A stretch of 64,000 nucleotides of DNA from Apostichopus japonicus (GCF_037975245.1 NC_092564.1:17409484-17473483), one strand, 5' to 3'. Numbered from the stretch's first letter, positions 13,339-24,572 are shown. Notes: generated from the sequence alone by a model not told the origin. Program-made: numbers and translations.

Positions 13339-14250
13339 ATCAATGGGTCATTTGAACTCTGAAGACAATGTAGAAAATTACCATAATGCGTCTTCCCCGG
13401 TCCAAACAGTGCTTGACCAATTCATATGACCAATACACCATCACTTATTAGATGGATGTAACGGGGCCACGAAAAACTTTGGGCCCTAAACAAAACCAGA
13501 ACGCCTTGGACCGCCTAACCAAAGGGTCATATGAACTCTTAAGAAATTGTAGACGAGTACCACAATGCGTCTTGCCCGGTCCAGAGAGTACTTGACCAAT
13601 TTAAATGACCACTAAATAATTACTTCTTTAATGAGTGTAACGGGACCACGTAAATGCTTTGGGCCCTAATCGATGCAGCACGCCTTGGACCACCCAACCA
13701 ATGGGTCATATGAATTCTTAATACATTGTAGAAGGGTACCATAATGCGTCATGCCCGGTCCAAAGAGTGCTTGACCAATTAAAATGACCACTAAATCATC
13801 ACCTCGTAAATGAATGTAACTGGTCCTGATATTTTTAGGCCCCAGTCAAGACCAGCACGCCTTGGACCACCCAACCCATGGGTCATATGAACCATAATGA
13901 CAATGTAGAAAAGTACCATAATGCGTCTTGCTCAGTCCAAAGAGTGCTTGACCAACTAAAATGACCAATAAATCATCACTTCGTTAATGACTGTAACTGG
14001 ACCTAAATAAAATCACTTTAGACCCTAATCAAGACTAGCACGCCTTGGACCACCTAACCAATGGGTAATATGAACTCTAATGACAATCTAAAAGAGTACC
14101 ATAATGTGTCGTACCCGGTCCAAAGAGTTCTTGACCACTTAAAATGACCACTACTTCATCATTTCTTAAATGAATGTAACGGGACCTAAAAAAAATCCCA
14201 TAAGGCCCTAATCAAAACCAGAACGCCTTTGACCACCCAACCATTGGTTA
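13339..14250. repeat. About 178-bp tandem array inside the MULE-like element
   Basis: Five units start near GGGTCATATGAACTCT at about 13,344, 13,525, 13,705, 13,879 and 14,060. Each carries CATAATGCGTCTTGCCCGGT, GTGCTTGACCAATT and GCACGCCTTGGACCACC. A partial unit recurs inverted at about 14,725-14,810. Confidence 0.88.
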
Positions 14251-14351
14251 GGTGGTTCAATGCGTGCAGGTTGTGCTTGGGGCCAAAATGTTTTTTTTTT
14301 TGTTTTTTTTTCATTTCCCGTTACATTCATTTAAAAAACTTATGATTTAGT

Positions 14352-14714
14352 CAAGGGCGTAGGAACCGGGGGGCTGGGGGCGCCAGCCCCCCAGTGAAAA
14401 ATGTGGAGGGGCGGAAGTATCATTCCGCCCCCCGCTTCGCAAGTCAGAAAACCCCTTTTTCATTTCCAAATGAGAAAAAAAATCTCATTTGGAGCACCAA
14501 ATTGCATCTAAGGCCTGGTGAAAATACAAAATTAAGTTTACAAAATGGAGTGGGTGTTGAAGTGTGCTATATTGCACCAAATTGCATCTGAGGCTACCTG
14601 GAAATGCAAAAAATTCCAAAGGGGAGGGGGACACCCCCTCCCCTTACACCCCTCCCCAAGGCCGGCCATCAGTCTTCAGCCCCCCCTACTCAAAAGTACC
14701 TTCCTACGCCACTG
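14352..14714. mobile_element. hAT-type MITE nested in the MULE-like element
   Basis: Perfect 8-bp target duplication GATTTAGT at 14344-14351 and 14715-14722. The ends are CAAGGGCGTAGGAACC and CCTACGCCACTG, an imperfect inverted pair. The 363-bp G/C-run-rich interior has no transposase. Confidence 0.93.
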
Positions 14715-14961
14715 GATTTAGTGGTCACTTTAATTGGTCAAGAACTCTTTGGACCGGGCAAGACGCATTATGGTACCCTTCTACATTGTCATCAGAGTTC
14801 ATATGACCCATTGATAAACCTCTTTCCACGACCAAATGTTGAACATCTTGTAGGAAAGCTTTTGTCTTGCCATAGGTGTTAACTGAATAGCTGTTACTCA
14901 TTCGCGAATGTCGAACGAGGAACGAGGAATAAGTATCTAACTTCACACCGGTCGACGCCTC

Positions 14962-16069
14962 CTCTCCTAGATTATTGTGTGACCAATATTAGGAAGAAGA
15001 AGTTGCTAAAGCATGAACATAGCACTTGACTAGAGTTCTTTTATAGAGAGTTCTCTATACACTGAGTTCTGTTTAAGGAACTCTAATGACATGACGCAGC
15101 ACGCAGCACACCATTTCCTTTCCTTTTCACATAACCCGTTGAATTCTGTATTTCCTTTTTTCCTACAAATTTCGACAACAGTTTTGAATTTTGCAGTGAA
15201 GATCAAAATTTCGATGAAACACTGGAATTTGTACAGTTTTATATGAAAATTTCGCCCTTAAAAGTCACAAGGCCAAAATTGAAAAAAACAATAACAAAAA
15301 ACGTGAAAGTATAACCGGTATAAGCCAGCCCAGATGTTCCATGTGAAATTTCTTAAATTTTTCAAGAAAAAAAATCCATTTAGTGAAATTAAGGTGAGCT
15401 AATAGAAACAAGTCGCTTGATGGTACCATCTTTCAGTATACTAACGTCAGTGTTTGGTAAGGTAAGTTATTTTAAGTGTACAAAAAAACCTAAATTGCAG
15501 TATAAGTTAAATGTGGCGCAACTTTGTGTCACCGTATAAAACCGCTCTAAAACCATCGCAAATGATCCAAGCTAACAATGCTTGCTAGGGAGTGAAATAA
15601 TGGTCACTCATTCTCAAACTTGAACAACTTGCATGTTGTATTTCACTGCCAAATTGTATTCTTATCAGCACTGTATATGAAAGCAGGTCGGTATAGGTGC
15701 AGAAAAGCAAAGTTTTTTAATTAAGTCTTTAACAGTTTTGGCTTTGCTAAATTTTGGGGTCAATATCAAAGACGGTTCTTGTTGAATGTAAAAATCTCTC
15801 CTTTTTATTGGGGGGGGGGGGGTACTATTCGGTAGTAAATAACCCACACAATCGCGACGATATTCCTTCTTTTTCCTATGAAAAGCAATGTAACCTACAC
15901 AGTGAACAATTTTCGCATGACTAAGTACAGTCATGGATTCAACTGCCAGTAGAGTAATAGTTATGGTACGTCCTATAGATGTGTCCATCGAACGACTCGC
16001 TCTGTTATGGTCACACAACGATATTCTGAGACAATAATGCACCACATTTTAGGCAATGCTTACCTCATT
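14962..16069. other. Intergenic, no gene recognised
   Basis: AT-rich single-copy-looking DNA with a G run at about 15,812-15,823. No splice-bounded exon or known repeat was seen. Confidence 0.6.
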
Positions 16070-16231
16070 TACTTTTTAAGAAAAGTCACCCAGGAAAGAA
16101 CCTGGGCACGAAAATCAAACTACCGAACGACTGATCCACTCTCAACCCCAGTCCCATTGCATCGAGACTGTGACTGTGTGATCATCGTCTGGTGTGTATC
16201 ACCATTCCACTCGAAAGGGAACAGATATACT

Positions 16232-17003
16232 CAAGGGCGGCGGAACCGGGGGGGGGGCACAGGGGGCACGTGCCCCCCCCACTTTTCCTCAGGTTAAAAA
16301 TGTGCCCTTTTTCTACATAAAAATTTCTAAATAAAAAAAGAGTTTACAAAGCGAAACCCACGTCGAATGAAATATTTCGGGAAGTTTTAAATGTTTACTA
16401 CCACAGGCGTAGGAGCCCAATTTGATTTGGGGGGGCTGTAACGACTTGCCCGAAAAATATTACAGAAATTTTTCGCGCGCTACGCGCGCGTTCAACATCT
16501 CAATGTGCATATCATATAGGCATGCGTTGGTTATTACATCGCATGCCAATAGCATGCAATCATTTGCCGTGTTATAACCCTTCCAAATTGGTTATAATTA
16601 TTCGGAAAGTCGTTACAATAATAATGATCATAATAATATCAGTTTAACCATTGAAAAACACATGGAAAATTTTTTTTCTTTCAGTATTTTGACATATTTC
16701 ATTTGCTCTCATGCATGTATCGATCGCGTGTGCAGGGACTTGGACTTTATAATGATTTCACCTCATTGTGTCTTTTTCCTTCTTTCCCAATTTGCACATT
16801 AGATATTGCAGTGCTAGTATGCATTGTTCCCTTGAGAGGGGGGGGGGGTGGCGTTGATGGAGTGATGTGTATACGCAAATAAGATAATACAATAAGAGTT
16901 ATAAAGGGTACTAAATATCAGGCTGCATCAATCCAATCGAATTTCTGCAAAGTGCCCTTCGACTTTGGTGCCCCCCAGATTAAAAGTGCTTCCGCCACCC
17001 TTG
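16232..17003. mobile_element. hAT-type element inside U2-SINE copy 1
   Basis: Ends CAAGGGCGGCGGAACC and TTCCGCCACCCTTG are inverted. The flanks GATATACT (16224-16231) and GATATGCT (17004-17011) are an 8-bp target duplication with one change. Removing the element rejoins the SINE. The interior carries a fragment of a second family (16,404-16,665) and is close to the element at 27541-28076. Confidence 0.92.
16404..16665. mobile_element. Fragment of the CATAGGCGTAGGAG hAT family
   Basis: CAGGCGTAGGAGCC followed by CTGTAACGACTTGCCCGAAA and a CGCGCGCTACGCGCGCG palindrome. This is an inverted copy of 36,395-36,645 inside the full element at 35613-36649. Only one terminus is evident here. Confidence 0.75.
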
Positions 17004-17292
17004 GATATGCTACACATGATCTTAACCAAATGGCCAAAATAGTATATTGCAGCTGTAGCTCACTGATACGTATCATTAACTGGGCTGGTAACACTTAACG
17101 AAGAATGCTTGTTGTTGCACCTTATAACCGCTGTTGATTTTTCGTTAGACCTTCATCTCTATATTGTATGCATGTCTTGCTAAGTTGTTGTTATAAACAT
17201 ATATATCTGACCACTGGCGGATCCAGGGCCTTTGTTTGGGAGGGGCCAAAGTGGAATTAGAGTGATATGGGGGAGGGGTCTAAGGGGAGGGG

Positions 17293-18368
17293 CAGGCGCG
17301 GCGGAACGGAAAAATTATTGGGGGGGCTAATGTGTGGACACTATCTAAGCGGAGCGCCACCATCGGTTGGCGCGGAGCGTACAAGAAAATTTTGGGTTTT
17401 TTCAAACCCCCAGATGGCCGGAAACGGCACTTCCCGAGTGTTTTATGCTTCGAATACCTACCCCTAGAATATGGGTCTCAAGCCTGTAATTTCTCAGATT
17501 GCACGAAAGTCTGTAAAAACATTGTCATTTGTATATTCGATGGTGTTTTAATAAGAGAGTAGCTATTACTCGAAGTGTACTCGCAAAGATGTTTTTTAGT
17601 GTAGTAAGGGCAGTGGCGGGGCTAGGGGTATTGGTCAGGGGGGGGCAAGAATAGTCTGTAGGGGCGCTTTCTACACTATCTAAGCGGAGCGCCACCACAG
17701 GTTGGCGCGGAGCGGTCAGAAAAATTTTGAGTAAAGACACTCCCTAGATTGCAGGAAATCACCCTTTCGGGCCTTACTAATTTGCAGATAAACGGAGAAT
17801 AAATAGGTGTCGTCGCCATTTTGTCGGAAAATTACACCAACAGAATATGACAAATGTCAATAGGTATATGAGAGCGCAATAAAAGTCAATAATCGCGAAT
17901 AAGTAAAAAAGTAGTGAAAAGCTGAAAAGGGCGCCAGCAGTCCATTTGAGTCCGTCAGGGGGGGGGGGATCCGCCCCTGACTGTATATATGGACGCTCCG
18001 CCACTAAGTAAGGGGATGTTGGAGAACTGGCTGAAATGAGGCAAGTCATTGGCCTAAGACGAAGTTGTGTTACGCTTACCGGTACTCACACTAACTTCTT
18101 CCACTTTTCACGGGGTGTGAAGACGCGGTTGGGGTGACAATGTGGTCTATAGCCAGGGGACGGGCCGAGGGTCCCCCAGCAATTACTAAAATTATTACAC
18201 CTATATAGTATACGTGTGCATCGGACAGATCGACAAGTATGCATTGAAAAATGGGCAGATGCACGTTTCGGAACCTTGGTAAATATTGGGGGGGCTTATC
18301 ATGCATTTGCCCCCTCAACTTTTCATTGGGGGGCTGAGCCCCCAAGCCCCCCGGTTCCGCCGCCACTG
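17293..18368. mobile_element. Middle hAT-type element of the nest
   Basis: Ends CAGGCGCGGCGGAACGG and CCGGTTCCGCCGCCACTG are inverted. The flanks GGGAGGGG and GGGAGGTG form an 8-bp duplication with one mismatch. A sister copy with a perfect, different target duplication is at 39887-40974. Confidence 0.88.
17611..18006. mobile_element. Inner hAT-type MITE of the nest
   Basis: Begins CAGTGGCGGGGCTAGG and ends GCTCCGCCACTA. Perfect 8-bp duplication AGTAAGGG at 17603-17610 and 18007-18014. The same insertion with the same duplication is present in the sister host at 40200-40596, so it jumped before its host was copied. Confidence 0.92.
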
Positions 18369-19359
18369 GGGAGGTGGAGCCCCCCTCCCCTTTGGAAAAT
18401 TTTCTATTGCTGAATGCCCTCAGATGCATTTGGTGCGACAAAAGTGTACAATGGTGATGTTAATTTACTTCTAATAAAAATGTTTCCCAGGTGTAATTTT
18501 CTAAAATATTTATGAAACAAAGTTGGGATCATCTTTCTCAAGAAATTTTATTTCTCATAGGTTATAAATTTCTTACAACCAGCCTGTAACTGCAAAATGG
18601 TGTTAAACTGTAAATCCTCATGCTCATACATTTACATAGCTCCCAACTCTTGAGAAGGCAAATGCTGGTCATGCCACGAATCGCTGTCCTGGGGGTGGGG
18701 TATTAGGGGAGGGGGGTGTCCCCCTCCCCTTTTGATTTTTTTTTGGGAATCCTGGTGATGCCTACATGTAAAATAGTGGCACTTAGAAAGGCTTTTGTCA
18801 CCCAAAATGTTCTGAGAAATATGCATTTTTCTGTGTGTAACATCAATAAATTGAATAGTAGGTGATAATTCATTCTTTCCCGTGGCATGAAAATGTTCGC
18901 TGCTCGCCCCATTGAAAAGAAATATAGGCTAATTTGAGGTTCAAATGATGCTGTAAAGGAGGTTTAATACTCTATTATGCTAAATGTTAAAGAAATGATG
19001 GTTGCTAAGTCAAAATTTGATGCAAATTTTTTTATGTATACTTGACAATTACAATGCGGTTTTTTCGGACGCTTGTGCGGGTCAGCGGGTTTGGGTGTTA
19101 GAATGCGGGTCTAATTCCCGCGAATTGCGGGTCAGTTGGGAGCTCTGCATTTAATTTTAAACCAGAAAACGAAAAGGTTTAGACTAGTCTACCACTGCTA
19201 TTCCTCTCGATTTTTTAAATTTCCAATCATATGATTTAGCGGATGTTCGGAAACACTTTTCGGCTCACCTTTGGGGGGGCCATGGCCCCCCTTGGTCCCC
19301 CCCTTGGATCCGCCAGTGTATCTGACTTGTAATTTGACTTGTAAATAAACTGAAGATAC

Positions 19360-19549
19360 TTTTTAAGAAAAAGTCGCCCAAGAAAGAACCTGTGCACGAA
19401 AACCAAACTACCAAACGACTGATCCGCTCTCAGCCCCACTCCCCTTGCATCGGGACTGTGACTGTGTGATCATCGTCGGGTGTGCATCACCATTCCCCTC
19501 GAAAGGGAACATATACTACACATGATCTTAGCCAAAAGGCCGATAAGCG
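19360..19549 (-). mobile_element. U2-headed SINE, copy 2
   Basis: Reading the minus strand, the 5' end is CGGCCTTTTGGCTAAGATCA then TGTGTAGTAT, the start of U2 snRNA. A body unlike U2 follows (ATGATCACACAGTCACAGTC) and the 3' end is near TTCTTGGGCGACTTTTTC. The flanks ACTGAAGATAC (19349-19359) and ACTGAAGAGAC (19550-19560) are a LINE-style target duplication with one mismatch. Confidence 0.9.
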
Positions 19550-19660
19550 ACTGAAGAGACTTGACTTGACTTGACTAGAATTGCAATAACATCAAGTACT
19601 TTGTGATTTGATTCACTCGACTTGAAGAAAATTGACTTGGAACTTGACTTCGTTACAGCA
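19550..19660. repeat. TTGACT/CAAGTCA-rich degenerate repeat
   Basis: Runs of GACTTGACTTGACTTGACT followed by scattered GACTTG motifs. The same motif appears at 47,320-47,420 and 47,895-47,955. Confidence 0.55.
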
Positions 19661-19904
19661 ATATGGTATTTTCTTTGAAACTGATATAGACAACATTATA
19701 TAGAAATTGGGGTAAAATAATTAGTTGGAATCCATTCAACATCCCCTTAAGAGTTTGTAACCGGTTTATTCAATACAGACTAAGGTTTTGTCCAACAAAA
19801 TTAGTTCATTGCTCCTGTTGCAATTTTACTAAAACAGCTGACATAATATGTCCGTATAGGCATACCTCATCTTTCTTGTAACAATCAGTGAATATAGACT
19901 ATAC

Positions 19905-20212
19905 CAGGCACGTAGCCAGGAATTTGCCAAGGGAGGGGCGAAACTGTAGGCAAATTATCAGAGCCGTATAGGATTCGGCATTGCAAACTATCTAAGCGTA
20001 GCGCTACCATGTTGGCGCGAAGCGTATAGGAAAATTTTGGCTGAAAATGCCTCCCAGATCGCTGGAAATGACCCTTCCCAGGCCTTGTAAGTTGCATCTT
20101 AGCATTTTCTCGTTTGAAATTACTAGCGATATCATAAAAAAATTTAAAAAAAAAATTAAATGCTCAAGGGGGGGCGGCTGCCCCTTCACCCCCCCCCTTG
20201 GCTACGCGCCTG
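19905..20212. mobile_element. hAT-type MITE, 308 bp
   Basis: Ends CAGGCACGTAGCCAGG and CCTTGGCTACGCGCCTG are inverted. GACTATAC is duplicated exactly at 19897-19904 and 20213-20220. The interior carries a version of the TATCTAAGCG/GGCGC palindromic module shared by the other hAT elements here. Confidence 0.93.
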
Positions 20213-20220
20213 GACTATAC

Positions 20221-21776
20221 CACTATATAAACCGTGATTTATTAAACACACAATGAAGATTTGAACTATATATCTTGTTGCGTCGAGGCTTGATCATCTT
20301 ACTGATGCTTTTCATTATCTATATATACTAAAATCCCAAAACCATGAAACCTTCGATTCACTTCAAATAATGAAGGAGAATTAAAATTTGATTTGATTTA
20401 AATTAAACAAGAACAAGAAAAAGTGTGTTATTCAAATGTGTTGTCGTTAAAAAATGTGTTTTATATTATGTGACGTGGCCGGGCAGCGATTTTTTTTCCC
20501 CCAAACTGAACTGACACTGAAATTATTTCCTCGATTCCATGCAGGAAAAAATTAGCGGCCGGGCAACGAACTTAGGCCTATATTGCGGATTGACTATAAG
20601 TAATTGATTAATCGCTTATATAGTTAACCATCGTTTTCTAAAAAAAATAAACAGGTCATGACAATTATTTTGGTCCATATCCCTGCCCCACCCACCCCTC
20701 GCCCCTTCAGTGTCGGTCGCCGAAGATTGTCCGGTCCCCCTCCAGGCATGCATCTCCCTTGCACAAAGATCATGCTTATCTCGCAGTGATTGGCATATCT
20801 GTAGGCCTACTACATTGAGTGCTGTAGTAGTGCAATGACAAGATCGATTTTTTATTGATCCATTTCTATGACGTCATGCAAAATCAATGCGTAGCGGAAA
20901 GGGAGTATACATCATTTATTAACGCTGTATGCATTTGCCGGGCTTGAGTTCGCAACATTGTGGTGGTATACGATGTATACAGAGTAGTTGAATGCGGAGA
21001 GATTCTATGTATACCCTGCTATCATTTTATCTGTTACACTATAGCATGGGGTCAGCGGAGAGCCAAGTCTGCAGGCCACTGAGACAAATATAGTAACTAG
21101 GCCTCCTTTCAAAGTCTTCCTTTTCCTTTAGTACGGCTGTGAAGGAATGAGAATGCATTATACCATATTTCCCCGGGCCCCAACCCAGAATCCCGGTTTG
21201 TATACCTACCCTTACCCATAACCCATACCCCTACCGCCTACCCCGCCCCTACCCCATACCATCTACCCCGGCCCCTTCTTCCCTGGCAGGCCGACACACC
21301 AAAATCCCACTTGGAACGCCGGTAAAACTACTCAAAAACTTCGATTTACTTCAAGTTGTGACATGAAATGTTCTGCATTGAACAGTTGGATTAAGAATCA
21401 TTAAACGGATCGTAATTTGGAAACAGAAGAGCGGTATGAACAAATGTAATGGTTAGATTTGGTATCTCATTAATGACGTTTAATCATTACATGCATGCCA
21501 TGGTCACAGTGATACAAACAATTTCAACTTCAATTACACAGAAATGTATCTTGAAGTCTCGTTACATATAGACATATTTACCTGTACAAAAAAAGAAACA
21601 AGTATATAGGCCTAACCAACATATAGCAGATCCAAGTTCAAAGACAGAGTTTTTTGACAATAATAACATTATTTTTCATTTCTCTCTCAGTTTTCTGAGC
21701 TTAACATCAAAATAAAGTTACTACATTTAGTCGCATAGAATCGAGATGATCGGGACATATATAGATTTGGTATATT
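20221..21776. other. Intergenic between hAT cluster and CTHRC1-like 1
   Basis: Contains CCTACCCCTACCCCATACC-like low-complexity DNA around 21,180-21,290. It also has two related GGCCGGGCARCGA stretches at about 20,478 and 20,556. No gene is visible. Confidence 0.55.
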
Positions 21777-21922
21777 TCAATATGTAGTTGCTGGCACTTC
21801 TCGAACGATTAGCCGAGATGCGCTATTCCATCCGGTCGAAGCATCATAGTTTCCAAAACCGGAACAGTCTCCAACGGCTAACCGAACGTGAATCTCGCCA
21901 GCTCCGACGTTATGGCAGTATC
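21777..21922 (-). CDS. CTHRC1-like 1 exon 4 (C-terminus)
   Basis: 146 nt ending in TGA at 21779-21777. It encodes the GAG-(8)-VGDC and GWNSASRLIV blocks that end CTHRC1 proteins. Confidence 0.92.
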
Positions 21923-24572
21923 CTATCAAGATAATAATAATAATAAGCAAAGAAATGTACGCGGTAGTTTATTAGATGTAATACTTTGTTTTTAAATTTG
22001 ACAGGCTAGATAAGTTGAAGCTGATGCGCATCTTCAAATACAGAGGACGTGTGATCCACTTCTACGAACAATGTTCGTGGAGTGATATAGTTACCGTACT
22101 CAGCGGCGAAAGTATCGTTAGTAGTATATTATGACGTCATCATATGTAGTATATGTTTCTTTTCGAAGGGATAGTTCACTTGAAATTGACGAAACATTGT
22201 CATGGTTTTACAGCATCTTGTTGGCGTTCCATAATGTATACATACTGTTCCAGTCGCGTCTTAAGGGGATTGTGGTTGAGAGTGGATCAACTTAAATTTG
22301 TTTGGTTTTCGTACCCAGGCTCTACTAGTATCTTGAGTGACTTTTCTTAAACGCAGACACATTAGTTTTCAGCGTTATCATTTTCATGACTCATGAATCA
22401 GGCACAGACAGGCATCATTTCGCAGTTTAGAAATACATTTTCACAAGCAAACGAATGCTATACTATTTCTACTATACTATTTCTCATCAGTTTGTAGAAT
22501 CTCTTACTTTTTGCCGAGAGGGTCGGGGGGCAGGGAGGTACAGTCATGGCAGTAATTGTTGGGGTCTTCAACATCACACAATTAATTTAGTGCCTATGTA
22601 TAGTCACTCTTTAAGGTTATAGGGTGAAACAGATACAGAATTGTGATTATTATTCCTTATAATTGCTTACCTTCGAAACTTCTATGTCTGTGTAGATTCA
22701 TTTCATTAGTGTTTTCCTGGTAGACTACCGCGTCTATCACTGTCGGAGAGCTACATTCGTTACCATTGAAGGTAATGTACCATCTCTTGCAACATCCACT
22801 ACATCCATAGACTCGTAGGTTACCACCATAGTAAACCCAAAGAGCGGTGTCACTGTACTGCTTAGTGAAGACGCAGTCCTTCGAGGCAAATCAAAGAGAA
22901 GACATGTATTTTATAGGCATAAATATACTTTCTGTTTCTATCCTCTTTGTTTGGTTTCAATGATCATATTACTGTCAATGATTTGGATAGGGCCTTAATT
23001 TCAACGTACTAGGGGTACTTGTCTATCCACGGCTCCAGTCAACTATGTGCCGCCCCCCCCCCGGCCCTGACCCCAAAAGGAACAACTATTGGAGCCCCTG
23101 GGCTTCTGGGATACATTTCAATAAATTTTCCAATCTAACATGTTTTTTGAGCTTGAAATCGCTATATTAAAGAATAAGAAATATCTGACAATGTTGCGGC
23201 TTTCCGCGGGTCTCCCTGGACACTAATCACGAGAAGCTCTTCTCTATACCTCAGTGCCATCTCAATCAGAGACAGAGCCCCCATCCCCAAAACGAATACC
23301 CTCTTGTGTCTCTGCTGATAAATTATCCCTCTGTTCAATGTCCCTTTGTACTAATCTGCACCCGCCACTCCCCCCCCCCCTCTCCGTGCCTCCCTCTCCT
23401 CCAACCAATTGTGAATTCTGGTTTTCAATATAAGTCAATTATGTAGGACTTACATATATGTTGGTATCGTAGTCGTTACCATTTCCAGAATACCAGGCGC
23501 ATTGTCTCCAGTTATTGTAGTCCAAGAATTCTCCCTGACCGGGGTCACCTGTCAGTCCAACATTTCCTTTATCTCCCTTTAGTCCAGCTTCACCTCTCGA
23601 ACAACCCTATTAAATTGGACATGATTTGTTTGTTTGTTGTTGTTTCTTTATCGAAATTTTGAAAGAAATCTGACATATTGAAACTTTTTTTGACATATTG
23701 AAACATTTTGAAACATTTCTGACATATTGAAACATTTTTTTGTCAGTTTTATTTTGCAGTATAGGTCACACTATACCATACAGGCTACTTTGAATCGTTG
23801 TGGTTGTTACAATTTTATGGAGATATGAAACTGTTGAAACCAAAATAAAGATGTTTTTTTTTTTTTTTTGGTGTTGCAAAAATTTAATTTCATATTTTAT
23901 TCTTAAAGCCAAATGCATATATATTCGTGATCGATTTAACACTTTTCTGACAATTGAATTGGTTTAACTGTCGTACTTTTACTTGTTTTGGGGCAAAAAA
24001 ATTTACTCAACGTTGGTTGGATATAAATACACCTATATATATATACATACCCAGTGTTGGGTAAAATAAGTTGCCCGACGTCTTTAAACACCAATGTCTT
24101 ATTCGTGTTACCTGGTTTATGTGTTGGGGAAGGGAGGAGGGGAGAGGGGTTCAATGCGGTATATAGGCTTTACTGTTGTTTTCTACTTCGCGATGGAAAT
24201 GGCTGATCGAAAATATGGCAGAGGGACGGGGTAGGTGAGGAAGAGGAGCGCTTATAGAATAGCGGTTTCACCTATTTGGAAATGAATCCATTTTAGAAGA
24301 TTGATTAAAGCGTACATGTAATTTTTCGGGTTTTACACTCGGATACTGCATTACGTGGACACTCCTCTATATAGGACATATAACAAGTGCAGACTGAAAG
24401 GTCTATGTATAGTTGTTCGAGTTTTTTTTCAGTTTTCAACGAACGTGTAAATTATTAAAATATAAGCAAGAATTAAGCCACTTACCGAATACGATGCACT
24501 TTCTATTAACTTGTCGATGATTAGAAGACTAAATAAAACTAAAGTCAACTTTATCCAGTAATATGAATACAT
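21777..24572 (-). CDS. CTHRC1-like secreted protein 1
   Basis: Four exons, 24572-24486, 23606-23454, 22878-22671 and 21922-21777, join in frame to 197 residues plus stop. Exon 1 is a hydrophobic signal peptide starting MYSYYWIKLTLVLFSLL. Exon 2 begins GCSRGEAGLKGDKGNVGLTG, about seven Gly-X-Y triplets, then NWRQCAW. Exon 3 has DCVFTK, GCCKRWYITFNGNECSSP and NLHRHRS. Exon 4 has VGDCSGFG, DASTGWNSASRLIVREVP. These blocks follow human CTHRC1 (collagen triple helix repeat containing 1, 243 residues) in order, with the Cys pattern kept and a shorter collagen stretch. CTHRC1 is a secreted matrix glycoprotein linked to Wnt/planar-polarity signalling and collagen deposition; its role in this organism is not known. 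It is clearly diverged from the two genes to its right, so it is an older paralogue. Confidence 0.93.
22251..22353 (+). mobile_element. U2-SINE copy 5, 5'-truncated
   Basis: Within intron 3 of CTHRC1-like 1. GGTTGAGAGTGGATCAACTT and a tail with TTGAGTGACTTTTCTTAAA match the 3' half of the other U2-headed SINEs. The U2 head is absent and the sequence is diverged. Confidence 0.65.
22671..22878 (-). CDS. CTHRC1-like 1 exon 3 (globular domain core)
   Basis: 208 nt with the family core CCKRWYITFNGNECS. It ends one base into a Gly codon completed by exon 4, the same phase as in genes 2 and 3. Confidence 0.92.
23454..23606 (-). CDS. CTHRC1-like 1 exon 2 (collagen stretch)
   Basis: 51 codons, phase 0 at both ends. 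A Cys precedes the Gly-X-Y run GEAGLKGDKGNVGLTGDPG, as in the family, where that Cys may help trimer formation. It ends with TNIY before donor GTAAGT. Confidence 0.9.
23607..24485 (-). other. Intron 1 of CTHRC1-like 1
   Basis: Contains a short cluster of TGACATATTGAAACATTT repeats at about 23,665-23,740 and a T run at 23,855. No other gene. Confidence 0.7.
24486..24572 (-). CDS. CTHRC1-like 1 exon 1 (signal peptide)
   Basis: 29 codons from ATG at 24572 to the GTAAGT donor. The hydrophobic core is LTLVLFSLLII, and cleavage is plausible after ESA. It shares little residue identity with the signal peptides of genes 2 and 3. Confidence 0.85.

Larger units (their letters stand above)
13132..14952. 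mobile_element. MULE-like long-TIR element upstream of SNX4
   Basis: CGACGCCTC is duplicated exactly at 13123-13131 and 14953-14961. A 9-bp target duplication is the hallmark of Mutator-like elements. The terminal inverted repeats start ACCGGTGTGAAGTTAG and stay similar for more than 200 bp; the left arm runs to about 13,430 and the right arm spans about 14,725-14,952. Inside is a five-unit direct repeat and a later hAT insertion. No transposase frame is seen, so this is a non-autonomous foldback-type MULE. The left boundary is 31-40 bp from the SNX4 ATG. Confidence 0.85.
16070..17045 (-). mobile_element. U2-headed SINE, copy 1, split by a hAT element
   Basis: The body lies at about 16,075-16,231 and the decayed U2-like head at 17,012-17,041, both on the minus strand. 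They were separated by the hAT insertion 16232-17003. The body matches copies 2-4, including GTGACTGTGTGATCATCGTC. The head keeps TTAAGATCATGTGTA and has substitutions against U2. Confidence 0.85.
17212..19318. mobile_element. Outer hAT-type element of a three-level nest
   Basis: Ends CACTGGCGGATCCAGGG and CCTTGGATCCGCCAGTG are near-perfect inverted repeats. TATCTGAC is duplicated exactly at 17204-17211 and 19319-19326. The 2.1-kb span is inflated by the element 17293-18368, which in turn holds 17611-18006. No transposase-like frame is visible. Confidence 0.93.

Noticed and set aside
19505-19549. Functional U2 snRNA gene
   Set aside because: Only the first part of U2 is present, without Sm site or 3' half, and a SINE body follows with a target duplication.
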